This document shows positions 44,519-52,471 of a stretch of DNA of 64,000 nucleotides, piece after piece. The stretch is from Sphingobium sp. 66-54 (GTDB lineage Bacteria; Pseudomonadota; Alphaproteobacteria; Sphingomonadales; Sphingomonadaceae). Under the pieces are notes generated by a model. That model had not been told where the DNA came from and ran no database searches. It saw only the letters and a list, made by a program, of their open reading frames with translations. A program made the position numbers and the translations under genes. How positions within the stretch are numbered: position 1 is the first letter of the stretch; each line of letters starts with the position of its first letter. The stretch spans positions 124,001-188,000 of the forward strand of contig MKWI01000002.1 of assembly GCA_001899715.1 (NCBI GenBank), written 5' to 3'.

Positions 44519-45382
44519 TTAATGCAGATGCCGCAGCTTGTCCGGGTTGCGCATGATGTAGATGGCGGCGATCCGGCCCTGCTCTATCTCGAAAGCGGTG
44601 GTCTGCAAGACACCGTCGGACTCCAGCGTGACGATCCCCGGCAGGCCATTGATGGAGCATGTCCGCACGAGCTGCGAGCCGTGCCGGGCATAGAGCGCTC
44701 CAAGCGCCTTGTGCAGTTGCAGAACCCGGCGGGCACCGAGCACCGGCGTCACCGCCGCCGGGCGCTTGCCGCCGCCATCCGCGTGCATGCTGACATCCTC
44801 CGCCAGCAGGGCGCCGAGCGCGCTCATGTCGCCGCTGCGCGAGGCGGTGAAGAAGGCGCTGGCGATCTCCATGCCACGCTGCTTCTCCAGCCGGAAGCGC
44901 GGCCGGGCCTCGCGTACATGGCCGCGTGCCCGCGCCGCGAGCTGGCGGCAGGCGGCCGGATCGCGCTCGATCGTCGCCGCGACTTCCTCGAAGCCCAGGC
45001 CGAATACATCGTGGAGCAGGAAGGCGGCGCGCTCCAGCGGGGAGAGCCGCTCCAGCGCCAGCATCAGCGGCAGGGTAACGTCTTCCGCCTCATCCTCCCC
45101 ATCGACGATGGGATCGGGCAGCCACGGGCCGACATAGCTCTCCCGCTGCACCCGCGCGGATTTGAGATGATCGAGGCACAGGCGCGTTACCGTGCGGCGC
45201 AGATAGGCTTCCGGCTCGCGCACGGCAGCGCGGTCGGCGCCCAGCCAGCGGATGAACGCCTCCTGCACCGCATCCTCGGCATCGGCGACCGAGCCGAGTA
45301 TGCGGTAGGCGACGCGCACCAGCCGGGGCCGCAACGGATCGAAGCTCGCGGCGGCATCCGGCTGGGGCGCGGCGGCGTTCAT
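44519..45382 (-). CDS. ECF41-family RNA polymerase sigma factor with SnoaL-like C-terminal domain
   Basis: A 287-residue protein. Sigma regions 2 and 4 occupy about residues 15-165 (DAEDAVQEAFIRWL, LSPLERAAFLLHDVFG, FEEVAATIERDPAACRQL). The ECF41 fingerprints follow: WLPDP at 87-91, DGGGK at 202-206 and NPDKL at 279-283 in the fused NTF2/SnoaL-like domain. In this family the C-terminal extension, not a separate anti-sigma factor, controls activity. The ATG overlaps the stop of the AhpD-like gene, the usual ECF41 partner, and the operon has a family-type promoter at 45871-45897, implying autoregulation. Confidence 0.93.
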   Translation of the reverse strand: MNAAAPQPDAAASFDPLRPRLVRVAYRILGSVADAEDAVQEAFIRWLGADRAAVREPEAYLRRTVTRLCLDHLKSARVQRESYVGPWLPDPIVDGEDEAEDVTLPLMLALERLSPLERAAFLLHDVFGLGFEEVAATIERDPAACRQLAARARGHVREARPRFRLEKQRGMEIASAFFTASRSGDMSALGALLAEDVSMHADGGGKRPAAVTPVLGARRVLQLHKALGALYARHGSQLVRTCSINGLPGIVTLESDGVLQTTAFEIEQGRIAAIYIMRNPDKLRHLH

Positions 45383-45837
45383 CAGGCGGCTGCCTTCGCC
45401 GGTATGTCGTACCAGAGGCCGAACCCCACCGCGAGGCGGTTCCAGCCGTTGATGACGTTGATGATGAGGGTGAGCTTCACCTGCTCCTCCGCGCTGAAAT
45501 GTGCCTGCAAGTCCGCACGGGCCTGCGCGTGGCCATGCCCTTCCGAGATGCGCGTGAGCGCCTCCGTCCACGCCAGCGCGGCGCGCTCGCGGTCGGTATA
45601 GCAGGGCGCCTCGCGCCAGGCAGGGAGCAGATAGAGGCGCTGCTCGCTCTCGCCCTGCGCGCGGGCATCGACCGAGTGCATGTTGATGCAGTTGGCGCAG
45701 CCGTTGATCTGCGAGGAGCGGATCTTGACCAGCTCCACCAGCGCGGGCTCAAGGCTGGCGTTGGCGGCGTTGGAGAGCGCCATCCAGCTTTTCATGAGTT
45801 GCGGGGCGGCTGCATAGGGATCGAGCGTAGCGGTCAT
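45382..45837 (-). CDS. Carboxymuconolactone decarboxylase / AhpD-like protein
   Basis: A 151-residue protein with the AhpD-type redox motif C47-A-N-C50-x3-H54 (CANCINMH) within an all-helical fold (LVELVKIRSSQINGC; ALAWTEALTRIS; EEQVKLTLIINVINGWNRLAV). It is likely a peroxidase or thiol oxidoreductase. Genes of this class are the typical targets placed next to ECF41 sigma factors, as here. The start at 45837 was chosen for the normal N-terminus MTATLDPYAAAPQ; the AAAAAGGACG upstream serves as binding site. Confidence 0.92.
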   Translation of the reverse strand: MTATLDPYAAAPQLMKSWMALSNAANASLEPALVELVKIRSSQINGCANCINMHSVDARAQGESEQRLYLLPAWREAPCYTDRERAALAWTEALTRISEGHGHAQARADLQAHFSAEEQVKLTLIINVINGWNRLAVGFGLWYDIPAKAAA

Positions 45838-45870
45838 GTCTTCGTCCTTTTTCCGTGACTGTGCCTTCAA

Positions 45871-45897
45871 GACGAGCGAGCCGCGCGGATTGTGACA
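45871..45897 (-). promoter_or_regulatory. ECF41-type promoter
   Basis: On the minus strand TGTCACA (complement of 45891-45897) and CGTC (complement of 45871-45874) are separated by exactly 16 bases. This matches the promoter pattern I recall for ECF41 sigma factors. The CGTC lies 33 bases upstream of the AhpD-like ATG, so the operon is probably transcribed by its own sigma factor. Confidence 0.75.
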
Positions 45898-46015
45898 TGG
45901 CCGCGAAAAAATCGACTGCTTGCGACACTGCACGGCCCTAGACAGCCCCCCGGCCCGCTCGCTATCGCCCCTGCTTCACCCGAATCCCCTTTTCACCCAT
46001 CGGAGACCCGTTTCC

Positions 46016-46258
46016 ATGAGCGACCCGAATATCGCCGCAGACCAGTTGCGCCTTCTCATCGAGCGGATCGAACGCCTCGAAGAAGAGAAGAAGGGCATCG
46101 CCGACGACATCAAGGACGTCTATCTGGAAGCCAAGGCCACCGGCTACGACACCAAGACGATTCGCGCCATCGTCCGCCTGCGCAAGATGGAAAAGCACGA
46201 TCGCCAGGAAGCCGAGGCCCTGCTGGAAACATACAAGGCCGCTCTCGGCATCGAGTGA
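46016..46258 (+). CDS. gapR: GapR-type nucleoid-associated protein (DUF2312)
   Basis: An 80-residue protein, [24 protein letters not shown] then [23 protein letters not shown] and [20 protein letters not shown], the complete DUF2312 pattern. In Caulobacter GapR is a coiled-coil tetramer that clamps overtwisted DNA ahead of replication and transcription. The ATG at 46016 matches the family start; frames from 45892 or 45920 are extensions into the promoter. It is divergent from the ECF41 operon. Confidence 0.94.
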   Translation: MSDPNIAADQLRLLIERIERLEEEKKGIADDIKDVYLEAKATGYDTKTIRAIVRLRKMEKHDRQEAEALLETYKAALGIE

Positions 46259-46302
46259 TCGGGGCGCAGGGCGAGGCGAGGCCGCAAAGGAGACAGACAT
46301 TC

Positions 46303-46974
46303 ATGCATCTCATCGGTTCGCTCGCATCGCCTTTCGTTCACCGCTGCCTGATCGCCGCCCGCGCCAAGGGGCATGACCTCCCCGTCTCTCCGCCGCCGGG
46401 CGGCTCGATGCAGAGCGCGGAATTCCAGGCGGTGAGCCCGACGGGGCGCATCCCCGTACTGGCGCTCGACGATGGCAGCCATATCTGCGAATCGGCCGCC
46501 ATCGTCGCCTATCTCGACGAAACGCTTGACGGCCCGGCGCTGCTGCCCGCCGCGCCGGCCGCCCGCGCTCATCTGCGTGAGATCGAGACCATCGCCATCG
46601 GCGAGGTGGCCGCGGGATTGCGGCCGGTGATGGTTCACCGCATCTTCCGCGTGTCGCAGAACGAGCCGCGCGTGGCCGCCGGCGTCGAACAGGCGGAGAA
46701 GGGCGCCGCTGCGTTGGCCCGGCTGATGGCGGACGCGGCGCTGCCCGGAGAGACGATCAGCCTCGCCGACGCGGCGCTGACGCCGTTCACGACGCTTCTC
46801 ACCATCATCGCCGACCAGCCGGAGATCGCCGACCTGCTGGCGCGCCACGGCTTCCTTTCCGCCTATCTGGAGCGCGCCCTCCGCAACCCGCTGCTCGCGC
46901 GCACCAATGGCGAGATGAAGGAGGGGTTCGCCGCGATCCGCGCCCGGATAGCCGCCGCGGCGGCTGCGGGCTGA
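46303..46974 (+). CDS. Glutathione S-transferase family protein
   Basis: A 223-residue protein with a thioredoxin-like N-terminal domain (MHLIGSLASPFVHRC, then VSPTGRIPVLALDDGSHICESAAIVAYLDE, containing the cis-Pro and glutathione gamma-glutamyl-binding Glu-Ser) and an all-helical C-terminal domain with ISLADAALTPF. Ser6 or Cys15 in the first helix region may be the catalytic residue. The substrate is unknown. AAGGAG precedes the ATG. It is 44 bases downstream of gapR and may share its transcript. Confidence 0.9.
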   Translation: MHLIGSLASPFVHRCLIAARAKGHDLPVSPPPGGSMQSAEFQAVSPTGRIPVLALDDGSHICESAAIVAYLDETLDGPALLPAAPAARAHLREIETIAIGEVAAGLRPVMVHRIFRVSQNEPRVAAGVEQAEKGAAALARLMADAALPGETISLADAALTPFTTLLTIIADQPEIADLLARHGFLSAYLERALRNPLLARTNGEMKEGFAAIRARIAAAAAAG

Positions 46975-47045
46975 AGCTGGCGCGACAGTGCCCGGTGATG
47001 CTTAAACGCGATCTACACGACGACACAGAATGAAAAGCGCGCTTT

Positions 47046-47122
47046 GTGCTCCCGCACAGGCAGGAGCCCAGGGCGGCAAGGGAACCCGGCGGGCCCCTGG
47101 ACTCCTGCTTTCGCGGGAGAAC
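47046..47122. repeat. Paired palindromic element, copy 10 (77 bp)
   Basis: It starts GTGCTCCCGCA and ends GCGGGAGAAC, a compensated variant of the terminal repeats (CTCCCGC/GCGGGAG). Inner GAGCCCAGGGCGG and GCCCCTGGACTC arms pair. It is 3' of the GST gene. The remaining part of the 392-base gap to 47366 shows no gene or recognised site. Confidence 0.8.
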
Positions 47123-47366
47123 GGGCGCGATCTGGAACGGAAACTCCCTCGGGAACGAGAACGCTTCCGATCCATGGCGAGCCCCTTTGCCGGCCACACG
47201 CGATCGTCGCAGCAGAAAGGCCGGGCCCTGTTGCGTGAAGCCCAGGTCTCTTGAAGCGGGGCCATCGGATTGCGCGCGCCTCACGCGCCAAGCCCTTCGA
47301 CATGGGCGCGCGGAGCAGATAGAGTCCCGCGCCTGTGACAGCTACGGAATCGAGAGGAGAGAGCGG

Positions 47367-47750
47367 ATGACGGACGGACCATGGGGCGGTGGCCAGCAAG
47401 GCGAGATGCCAGCAGATGAGATGCCAGATGGTATGATCGTCACCACCACCCACAGCATCGACGGCCGGCCGGTGCAGCGCTACTGCGGCGTCGTGACCGG
47501 CGAGGTGATCGTCGGCGCCAATCTGTTCCGCGACCTGTTTGCCAGCGTGCGTGACATCGTCGGCGGCCGCTCGGGCGCCTATGAGCAGGTGCTCGGCCGC
47601 GCCCGCGAGGAAGCGCTCTCCGAATTGCGCGGGCGCGCCGCGTCGCTCGGCGCCAATGCCGTCATCGGCATCGACCTCGATTATGAGGTGATCGGCTCCA
47701 GCGGCTCGATGCTGATGGTCTCGGCCACCGGCACGGCGGTGGTGGTCTGA
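47367..47750 (+). CDS. YbjQ/UPF0145-family protein
   Basis: A 127-residue protein whose core, [23 protein letters not shown] followed by [45 protein letters not shown] and [16 protein letters not shown], is the complete UPF0145 (YbjQ) fold, a proposed heavy-metal-binding pentamer of unknown role. Here it has about 22 extra N-terminal residues ([14 protein letters not shown]...), with GAGAGGAGAG before the ATG; an internal start at 47433 would give the family-length form. It is 5 bases upstream of the SDR gene and probably shares a transcript with it. Confidence 0.88.
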   Translation: MTDGPWGGGQQGEMPADEMPDGMIVTTTHSIDGRPVQRYCGVVTGEVIVGANLFRDLFASVRDIVGGRSGAYEQVLGRAREEALSELRGRAASLGANAVIGIDLDYEVIGSSGSMLMVSATGTAVVV

Positions 47751-47755
47751 GCGCG

Positions 47756-48508
47756 ATGACGGGACGGGTCGCGATCATCACCGGCGCGGGCAGCGGCATC
47801 GGCCGCGCCGTCGCCATCACGCTGGCCGCGCGGGGCTACCGGCTGGCGCTCGCCGGGCGCCGCGCCGATGCGCTGGAGGAAACGGCCGCGCTGGCCGGGG
47901 ACGCCGTGGAAGCGCCGCTCTGCGTGCCGACGGACGTGACCGACGCGGCCTCGGTCAAGGCGCTGTTCGATGGCGCGGTCGCGCGGTTCGGGCGGGTGGA
48001 CCTGCTGTTCAACAATGCCGGGCTCAACGGCGGGCGCTTCCAGATCGAGGAGATGGACCCGGCGCTGTTCCGGCAGGTGGTCGATACCAACCTGACCGGC
48101 GTGTTCCTCTGCCTGCAAGCCGCCTTCCGCGTGATGAAGGACCAGACGCCGCGCGGCGGACGCATCGTCAACAACGGCTCCATCTCCGCCTATAGCCCGC
48201 GCCCGGACACCGTGGCTTATTGCGCCAGCAAGCACGGCGTCTCCGGTCTCACCAAGGCCGCCTCGCTGGAGGGGCGTAAATATGACATCGCCGTCGGCCA
48301 AATCGACATCGGCAACGCCGCCAGCGCCTTCTCCGAACATTTCGCGCGCGGCGTGCCGCAGGCCGATGGCCGGCTGGTGCCCGAGCCGGTGATGGACGCC
48401 TCGCTGGTGGGCGACGCGGTCGCCTATATGGACAGCCTGCCGCTCGACGCCAATATCTTCGAGCTGACGGTGATGCCGACCAAGATGCCGTTCATCGGAC
48501 GGGGCTGA
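47756..48508 (+). CDS. Short-chain dehydrogenase/reductase
   Basis: A 250-residue classical SDR: cofactor motif TGAGSGIG near the N-terminus, NNAG at the end of strand 4, catalytic Ser in [12 protein letters not shown] and the YxxxK motif as YCASK. The Arg residues after strand 2 (LAGRRADAL) suggest NADP(H). The substrate is unknown. Start 47756 is 5 bases after the YbjQ-like stop, so it is in the same operon. It is convergent with the small secreted protein gene. Confidence 0.92.
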   Translation: MTGRVAIITGAGSGIGRAVAITLAARGYRLALAGRRADALEETAALAGDAVEAPLCVPTDVTDAASVKALFDGAVARFGRVDLLFNNAGLNGGRFQIEEMDPALFRQVVDTNLTGVFLCLQAAFRVMKDQTPRGGRIVNNGSISAYSPRPDTVAYCASKHGVSGLTKAASLEGRKYDIAVGQIDIGNAASAFSEHFARGVPQADGRLVPEPVMDASLVGDAVAYMDSLPLDANIFELTVMPTKMPFIGRG

Positions 48509-48529
48509 GCGGGTCGGGCGCGAACATTA

Positions 48530-48865
48530 TCAGGGCAGGTCCACCAGCGGGTCGGAACCGGGATGGGGATCATCAATCAGACCCCATCCGCTCCCATCGA
48601 CAGCAAGCCAGGTCGAGTAACTGCGCCATTGCGCGCCGCGCCGCTGTTGCCAGCGACAGACGAACTCGGTTGGTTCATCCTCTATCGGCGCGCAATGGAT
48701 CGCGCGAAGGTCGACGGCCTCAACCGTGCGACCGGTCCCACCTGGAGTCGTGTCATGCCGCGTCAGCGCCGCCGCCAATTCTTTCGAACTCGGCTCCTCG
48801 GCGTAGGCAGGCACGGCGCCAAGCAGAACTGTAGAAAGTGATACCAGCCAAGGCAGCGCTTTCAC
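48530..48865 (-). CDS. Small exported protein of unknown function
   Basis: A 111-residue protein with a signal peptide (MKALPWLVSLSTVLLG, cleavage after AYAEE). Two cysteines, in IHCAPI and FVCRW, may form a disulfide. The rest is polar with VDGSGWGLIDDP near the C-terminus. I recognise no family. The start is a GTG at 48865, only 5 bases after the grpE stop, so it is probably the third gene of an hrcA-grpE transcript, though a heat-shock role is not implied by its sequence. Confidence 0.65.
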   Translation of the reverse strand: MKALPWLVSLSTVLLGAVPAYAEEPSSKELAAALTRHDTTPGGTGRTVEAVDLRAIHCAPIEDEPTEFVCRWQQRRGAQWRSYSTWLAVDGSGWGLIDDPHPGSDPLVDLP

Positions 48866-48870
48866 GAGGC

Positions 48871-49428
48871 CTATCCCGCCTTGGCCACGCCGACCAGTGC
48901 CGGGCGCAACAGGCGATCCTTAATCATGTAGCCGGCCTGCATCTCCTGCACGATGGTGCCGGGCGCGGCATCGGACGGGATCTCCACCATCGCCTGATGG
49001 CGATTGGGATCGAGCGGTTCGCCGAGCGAAACGATCTTCTCGATGCCGTTCTTGCGGAACACGCTCTCCAGTTCCTTGGCGGTCGCTTCCAGGCCGAGGA
49101 CGAGAGCCTTCATCCCCTCCGCCTCGCGCTGCTCCGCGGGAATCGCGTCCAGCGCGCGCGTGAGGTTGTCGGCCACGGAGAGCACGTCCCGCGCGAAGCC
49201 GGTCGCGGCATAGGCGCGCGCATCCGCCAGATCCTTCTCCAGCCGGCGGCGGACGTTCTGGGTATCCGCCAGCGCGTAAAGCGTCTCCTGCTTCGCGGCG
49301 GCAAGCTCATCCTCCAGCGCGGCGATGCGCGCGGCGGCCTCATCCGCGCCGGTCGCCGGCGCAGCGGTCGCGGCTTCCGCCTGATCGGCCGCGAGGGTCT
49401 GGTTCTCGTCTTTCGTCTCGTCAGTCAT
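48871..49428 (-). CDS. grpE: Nucleotide exchange factor GrpE
   Basis: A 185-residue protein with an acidic, low-complexity N-terminus, a long coiled coil (AARIAALEDELAAAKQE to NVRRRLEKDLADARAY) and the C-terminal beta domain with NRHQAMVEIPSD and QEMQAGYMIKDRLLRPALVGV. It exchanges nucleotide on DnaK. It follows hrcA by 9 bases on the same strand. dnaK and dnaJ are not in the window. Confidence 0.97.
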   Translation of the reverse strand: MTDETKDENQTLAADQAEAATAAPATGADEAAARIAALEDELAAAKQETLYALADTQNVRRRLEKDLADARAYAATGFARDVLSVADNLTRALDAIPAEQREAEGMKALVLGLEATAKELESVFRKNGIEKIVSLGEPLDPNRHQAMVEIPSDAAPGTIVQEMQAGYMIKDRLLRPALVGVAKAG

Positions 49429-49437
49429 GATCTTCCG

Positions 49438-50481
49438 TCATTGCATCAATTTGGTGAGGGTCTGTGCCGTGAAGTCCACCATGGGGACGATGCGGGCATA
49501 GTTCAACCGGACAGGGCCGATCACGCCGACCACGCCGATCACGCGGCCGCCCGGCCCCCGGTAAGGGGCGGCTATGACCGAAGAACCGCTCAGGGAAAAG
49601 AGCTTGTTCTCCGATCCGATGAATATCTTGGTCGCCGCGCCGTCCCGCGCGCTGTCCAGCAGGCGGGCGATCTCGCTCGTGCTCTCGATTTCGTCGAGAA
49701 GCTGGCGGACCCGCTCCAGATCGTCGGCCGCGTGCTCGTCGATGAGATTGGCCTGCCCCCGCACGATCAGCACCGGACGGTCCTCCGGATCGCGGCTCCA
49801 CGCGGCCAGCCCGCGCGCGATCAGGTTGCGCGCCGCCGCATCCAGTGCGTCGCGGCCCTCGGCGATCTGGCGGGCGAGCAGCGCCTGCGCCTCGGCCAGC
49901 GTGCGGCCGGCCGCATGGGCGGAGAGGTAGTTGGCCGCCTCGATCAGCATCGACGGGGTGGTACCGGGCGGCAGATCGATCACCCGATTCTCGACGCTGC
50001 CGTCCGCGCCGACCAGCACGGCCAGCGCCTGCGTGGCGGAGAGCGGCACGAAACCGAATTGCTTGAGCACCACGTCACGGTGCGGCACCATCACCAGCCC
50101 GGCGCAGGCCGAGAGGCCGGAAAGCAGCGCCGAGGCGGTATTGAGCGCGTTCTCGATCGGCCCCTCGCCGGTCAGTTGCCGCTCGATGGCGCGCTTGTCC
50201 TCCTCCTGCGGCTCGCCAGCCTGCATCATCGCGTCGACGAACAGGCGCAGCCCGGTATCGGTCGGCATCCGCCCGGCCGAGGTATGCGGGGCGGCGAGCA
50301 GCCCGGCCTCCTCCAGATCCTGCATGACGTTGCGGATGGATGCGGGCGAAAGGTTGAGGCCCGACAGCCGGCTGATCGTGCGCGAGCCCACCGGTGCCCC
50401 GTCGTTCAGATAGGACTGGACGACGAGCCGGAAAATCTCGCGCGCGCGATCGCTCAGCTCGTAAACCGCAGGGTCGGACAT
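49438..50481 (-). CDS. hrcA: Heat-inducible transcription repressor HrcA
   Basis: A 347-residue protein with an N-terminal winged helix (YELSDRAREIFRLVVQSYL, then GSRTISRLSGLNLSPASIRNVMQDLEEAGLL) and the characteristic HTSAGRMPTDTGLRLFVD segment, followed by a GAF-like dimerisation part. HrcA represses chaperone genes through CIRCE elements. No CIRCE inverted repeat is visible in its own 86-base upstream region. In related bacteria its divergent neighbour is rph; here a three-gene block sits between them. Confidence 0.97.
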   Translation of the reverse strand: MSDPAVYELSDRAREIFRLVVQSYLNDGAPVGSRTISRLSGLNLSPASIRNVMQDLEEAGLLAAPHTSAGRMPTDTGLRLFVDAMMQAGEPQEEDKRAIERQLTGEGPIENALNTASALLSGLSACAGLVMVPHRDVVLKQFGFVPLSATQALAVLVGADGSVENRVIDLPPGTTPSMLIEAANYLSAHAAGRTLAEAQALLARQIAEGRDALDAAARNLIARGLAAWSRDPEDRPVLIVRGQANLIDEHAADDLERVRQLLDEIESTSEIARLLDSARDGAATKIFIGSENKLFSLSGSSVIAAPYRGPGGRVIGVVGVIGPVRLNYARIVPMVDFTAQTLTKLMQ

Positions 50482-50567
50482 AAACCCAAGTTAGGTGTCC
50501 GCTGGACTTTCCTCAACCGCCGACTAGACAGATCGACAGCAGAATTGGCACGGGCGCGGAAAGTCAT

Positions 50568-52061
50568 ATGGCAAGCGAAACGTACGGCAAGATGATACGC
50601 CACTTGCAGCGCCCCGGAGCACTCATAATTCTCTTCCTGCTGGCCAATTTCGCATTCCTGCTACGCTTTGCCGATCGCGACGGCTATGAAGGCGATGATC
50701 TCAATAGCATCCTGCCGATGGCGCATCTCGATGCAGCCAAGCAAGGATCGCTACTTATCTACCGTTATGCATGGCAACCTCTGTCCTATGAGGCAGGTGC
50801 CATCATCTGGAGACTGTTTGGAACACCGAATGCGGTCTTCCTGATGGCGCCGGCGGCAGGCGCGTTAGCGCTCGGCTTGATGCTGTGGTGGCTCTACCGT
50901 GAAGGGCGGTCGCCCACGCCCTTCTTGATGGCACTTATCGCACTGGTGGGGATACCCGAACTCTGGTATTCCGCACTCTACTATAATTCAACGGTCCTCG
51001 GCATGCCGTTGCTTGCTAGCGCGCTGCTGCTTGCGCGCGGCGGCGGAGGGATAGTACATGCGGCCGTGGCCGGACTGCTGACAGGATTCGCGATCCTGAT
51101 GCGGATCGATTTCATCCTCATCTGCCCGTTGCTTGCCATGGCTGCCTGGCCGCGCGGCGCGGGATTGACCCGCCCTATCGCGGTCGCCGCCGGGGTCGTA
51201 GCCGTCCTGATCGGTGCGGCTGCCATGGGCCTGCTGGATTTTGAAGAGATTGTCCGCATCCAAGCGCTCGGCGCCGCCGAAATTTCGGCCAAAAGCACGA
51301 TGGCGGGGTGGGATCTTCGCACTAAGATCTTCGTTCTCACGGTCACCCTCAGCCCGGTTGGCTGGCTGCTGCTCCTTATCGGCCTGCCGTGCCTTCTTAC
51401 GACCGCAGCGCGGAAGCGCAGTTGGCGGGCACTCGGCTGGTGCGCCACCGCCTTACCTGCCCTTTATCCGCTGTTCAGCATGCTCAGCCCAAAATATATC
51501 CTACCCCTCGCCCCTTTCCTGCTGTTGCTTTTCGTGCGGACCCAGGAGGTTGTGACGGAATGGCTGGCGGGGCGATGGCAGCCATGGCTGCGCGGCGGTT
51601 TGATCGCCGCCGCTACGACGCCGATCATTCTCTCCGTCTCGCCAATGGGCCATGCGCCGTTCTTAATGCTGGGCCTGACCCCGCTCCGGCCAATCGGCAC
51701 TCATGACGGCCCGCGCGGTTATGGTGGCTATCTGTGGCAAATGATAGCAACCGATGCGCAGATCGAACGGACCGCTGAACAGCGTGCGGCCGCGCAACTG
51801 GAACAGAACTTGCTCACGGGGACACCCCGGCGCATGCAGATCCTCGGTGGCGAAAACTACTTCGATCGCGGCGGTATCGGCTGGCGCCACCTACAACTGG
51901 CTCTCGAGAAGCGTGATATCCATGGCACCCTCATCGCGCCCCACACATTACTCTTCGATCTCGGTCCGGGAAGGCGGATCGTTCTGGCCCATGCGCCGCT
52001 TGCGATGACCGAGGGATACGAGACCATCGACTTGCGCGAGAACGCTGGCGAAATTCGCTGA
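50568..52061 (+). CDS. GT-C-like polytopic membrane glycosyltransferase
   Basis: A 497-residue protein with about ten hydrophobic helices and a soluble C-terminal domain of roughly 130 residues. An acidic pair, Asp43-Asp44 in GYEGDDLN, lies in the first periplasmic loop, the place of the catalytic Asp in GT-C enzymes such as ArnT, PMT and arabinosyltransferases. These use polyprenyl-phosphate sugars on the periplasmic side. No named family is recognised. Composition is noticeably lower in GC, with A/T-ending codons, unlike hrcA and rph on either side. It converges on the transporter and HAD-UbiA genes, which supports a joint lipid-linked sugar pathway. Confidence 0.6.
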   Translation: MASETYGKMIRHLQRPGALIILFLLANFAFLLRFADRDGYEGDDLNSILPMAHLDAAKQGSLLIYRYAWQPLSYEAGAIIWRLFGTPNAVFLMAPAAGALALGLMLWWLYREGRSPTPFLMALIALVGIPELWYSALYYNSTVLGMPLLASALLLARGGGGIVHAAVAGLLTGFAILMRIDFILICPLLAMAAWPRGAGLTRPIAVAAGVVAVLIGAAAMGLLDFEEIVRIQALGAAEISAKSTMAGWDLRTKIFVLTVTLSPVGWLLLLIGLPCLLTTAARKRSWRALGWCATALPALYPLFSMLSPKYILPLAPFLLLLFVRTQEVVTEWLAGRWQPWLRGGLIAAATTPIILSVSPMGHAPFLMLGLTPLRPIGTHDGPRGYGGYLWQMIATDAQIERTAEQRAAAQLEQNLLTGTPRRMQILGGENYFDRGGIGWRHLQLALEKRDIHGTLIAPHTLLFDLGPGRRIVLAHAPLAMTEGYETIDLRENAGEIR

Positions 52062-52068
52062 ATGCGTT

Positions 52069-52440
52069 TCAGGCGCTCTGCGCAATGAGGTAGACGCCAA
52101 GGCAAATAAGCCCCAAGCCGATCACGCGCGTCGCCGTCACTGTCTCGCCCAGGAAGATGACTGCGCTGCCCACTGCGATGACGTAGCCCAGGGATGCCAT
52201 GGGATAGGCGGCTGAAACCGGCACACGGGAAAGGACGCCCAACCACAAGGCAATGCTGCCACCGAACAGGATAAGACCGGCCCAAAGATAGGCATTGCTG
52301 GCCAGATGTATGCCAAGCGCGATCGGCTCGGCCAGTGGCGGCGTCGGTGCTGCGATGAGCATCGCCTTGCGAAGAGCCACCTGCGCAAAGGCGTTGAGCG
52401 TGACGCTGACGAGAATAAGGACGAAGAGGCCGATGCTCAT
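52069..52440 (-). CDS. Small EamA/SMR-like four-helix membrane transporter
   Basis: A 123-residue protein with four helices and the repeat pattern of half-size drug/metabolite transporters: LILVSVTLNAFAQVALRKAM, AGLILFGGSIALWLGVLSRVPVSAAYPMASLGYV and VGSAVIFLGETVTATRVIGLGLI. Relatives include ArnE/ArnF, which flip undecaprenyl-phosphate aminoarabinose. Between a HAD-UbiA enzyme and a GT-C-like protein, a flippase role for a lipid-linked sugar is the simplest reading. It is 31 bases downstream of the HAD-UbiA gene on the same strand and ends 7 bases from the convergent GT-C gene. Confidence 0.75.
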   Translation of the reverse strand: MSIGLFVLILVSVTLNAFAQVALRKAMLIAAPTPPLAEPIALGIHLASNAYLWAGLILFGGSIALWLGVLSRVPVSAAYPMASLGYVIAVGSAVIFLGETVTATRVIGLGLICLGVYLIAQSA

Positions 52441-52471
52441 CTGCGATTAGTCCCATTGCAAGAGGTCACCA

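Noticed and set aside
44519..45382. Possible anti-sigma factor partner for the ECF gene
   Set aside because: The sigma factor carries the fused SnoaL-like domain typical of ECF41, and the adjoining gene is AhpD-like, so no anti-sigma factor is expected.
47013..47453. Minus-strand frame across the GST/YbjQ-like gap
   Set aside because: It spans the paired palindromic element and antisense of the YbjQ-like gene; no domain pattern.
50482..50567. CIRCE element expected near hrcA
   Set aside because: No TTAGCACTC-N9-GAGTGCTAA-like inverted repeat is present in the 86-base gap.
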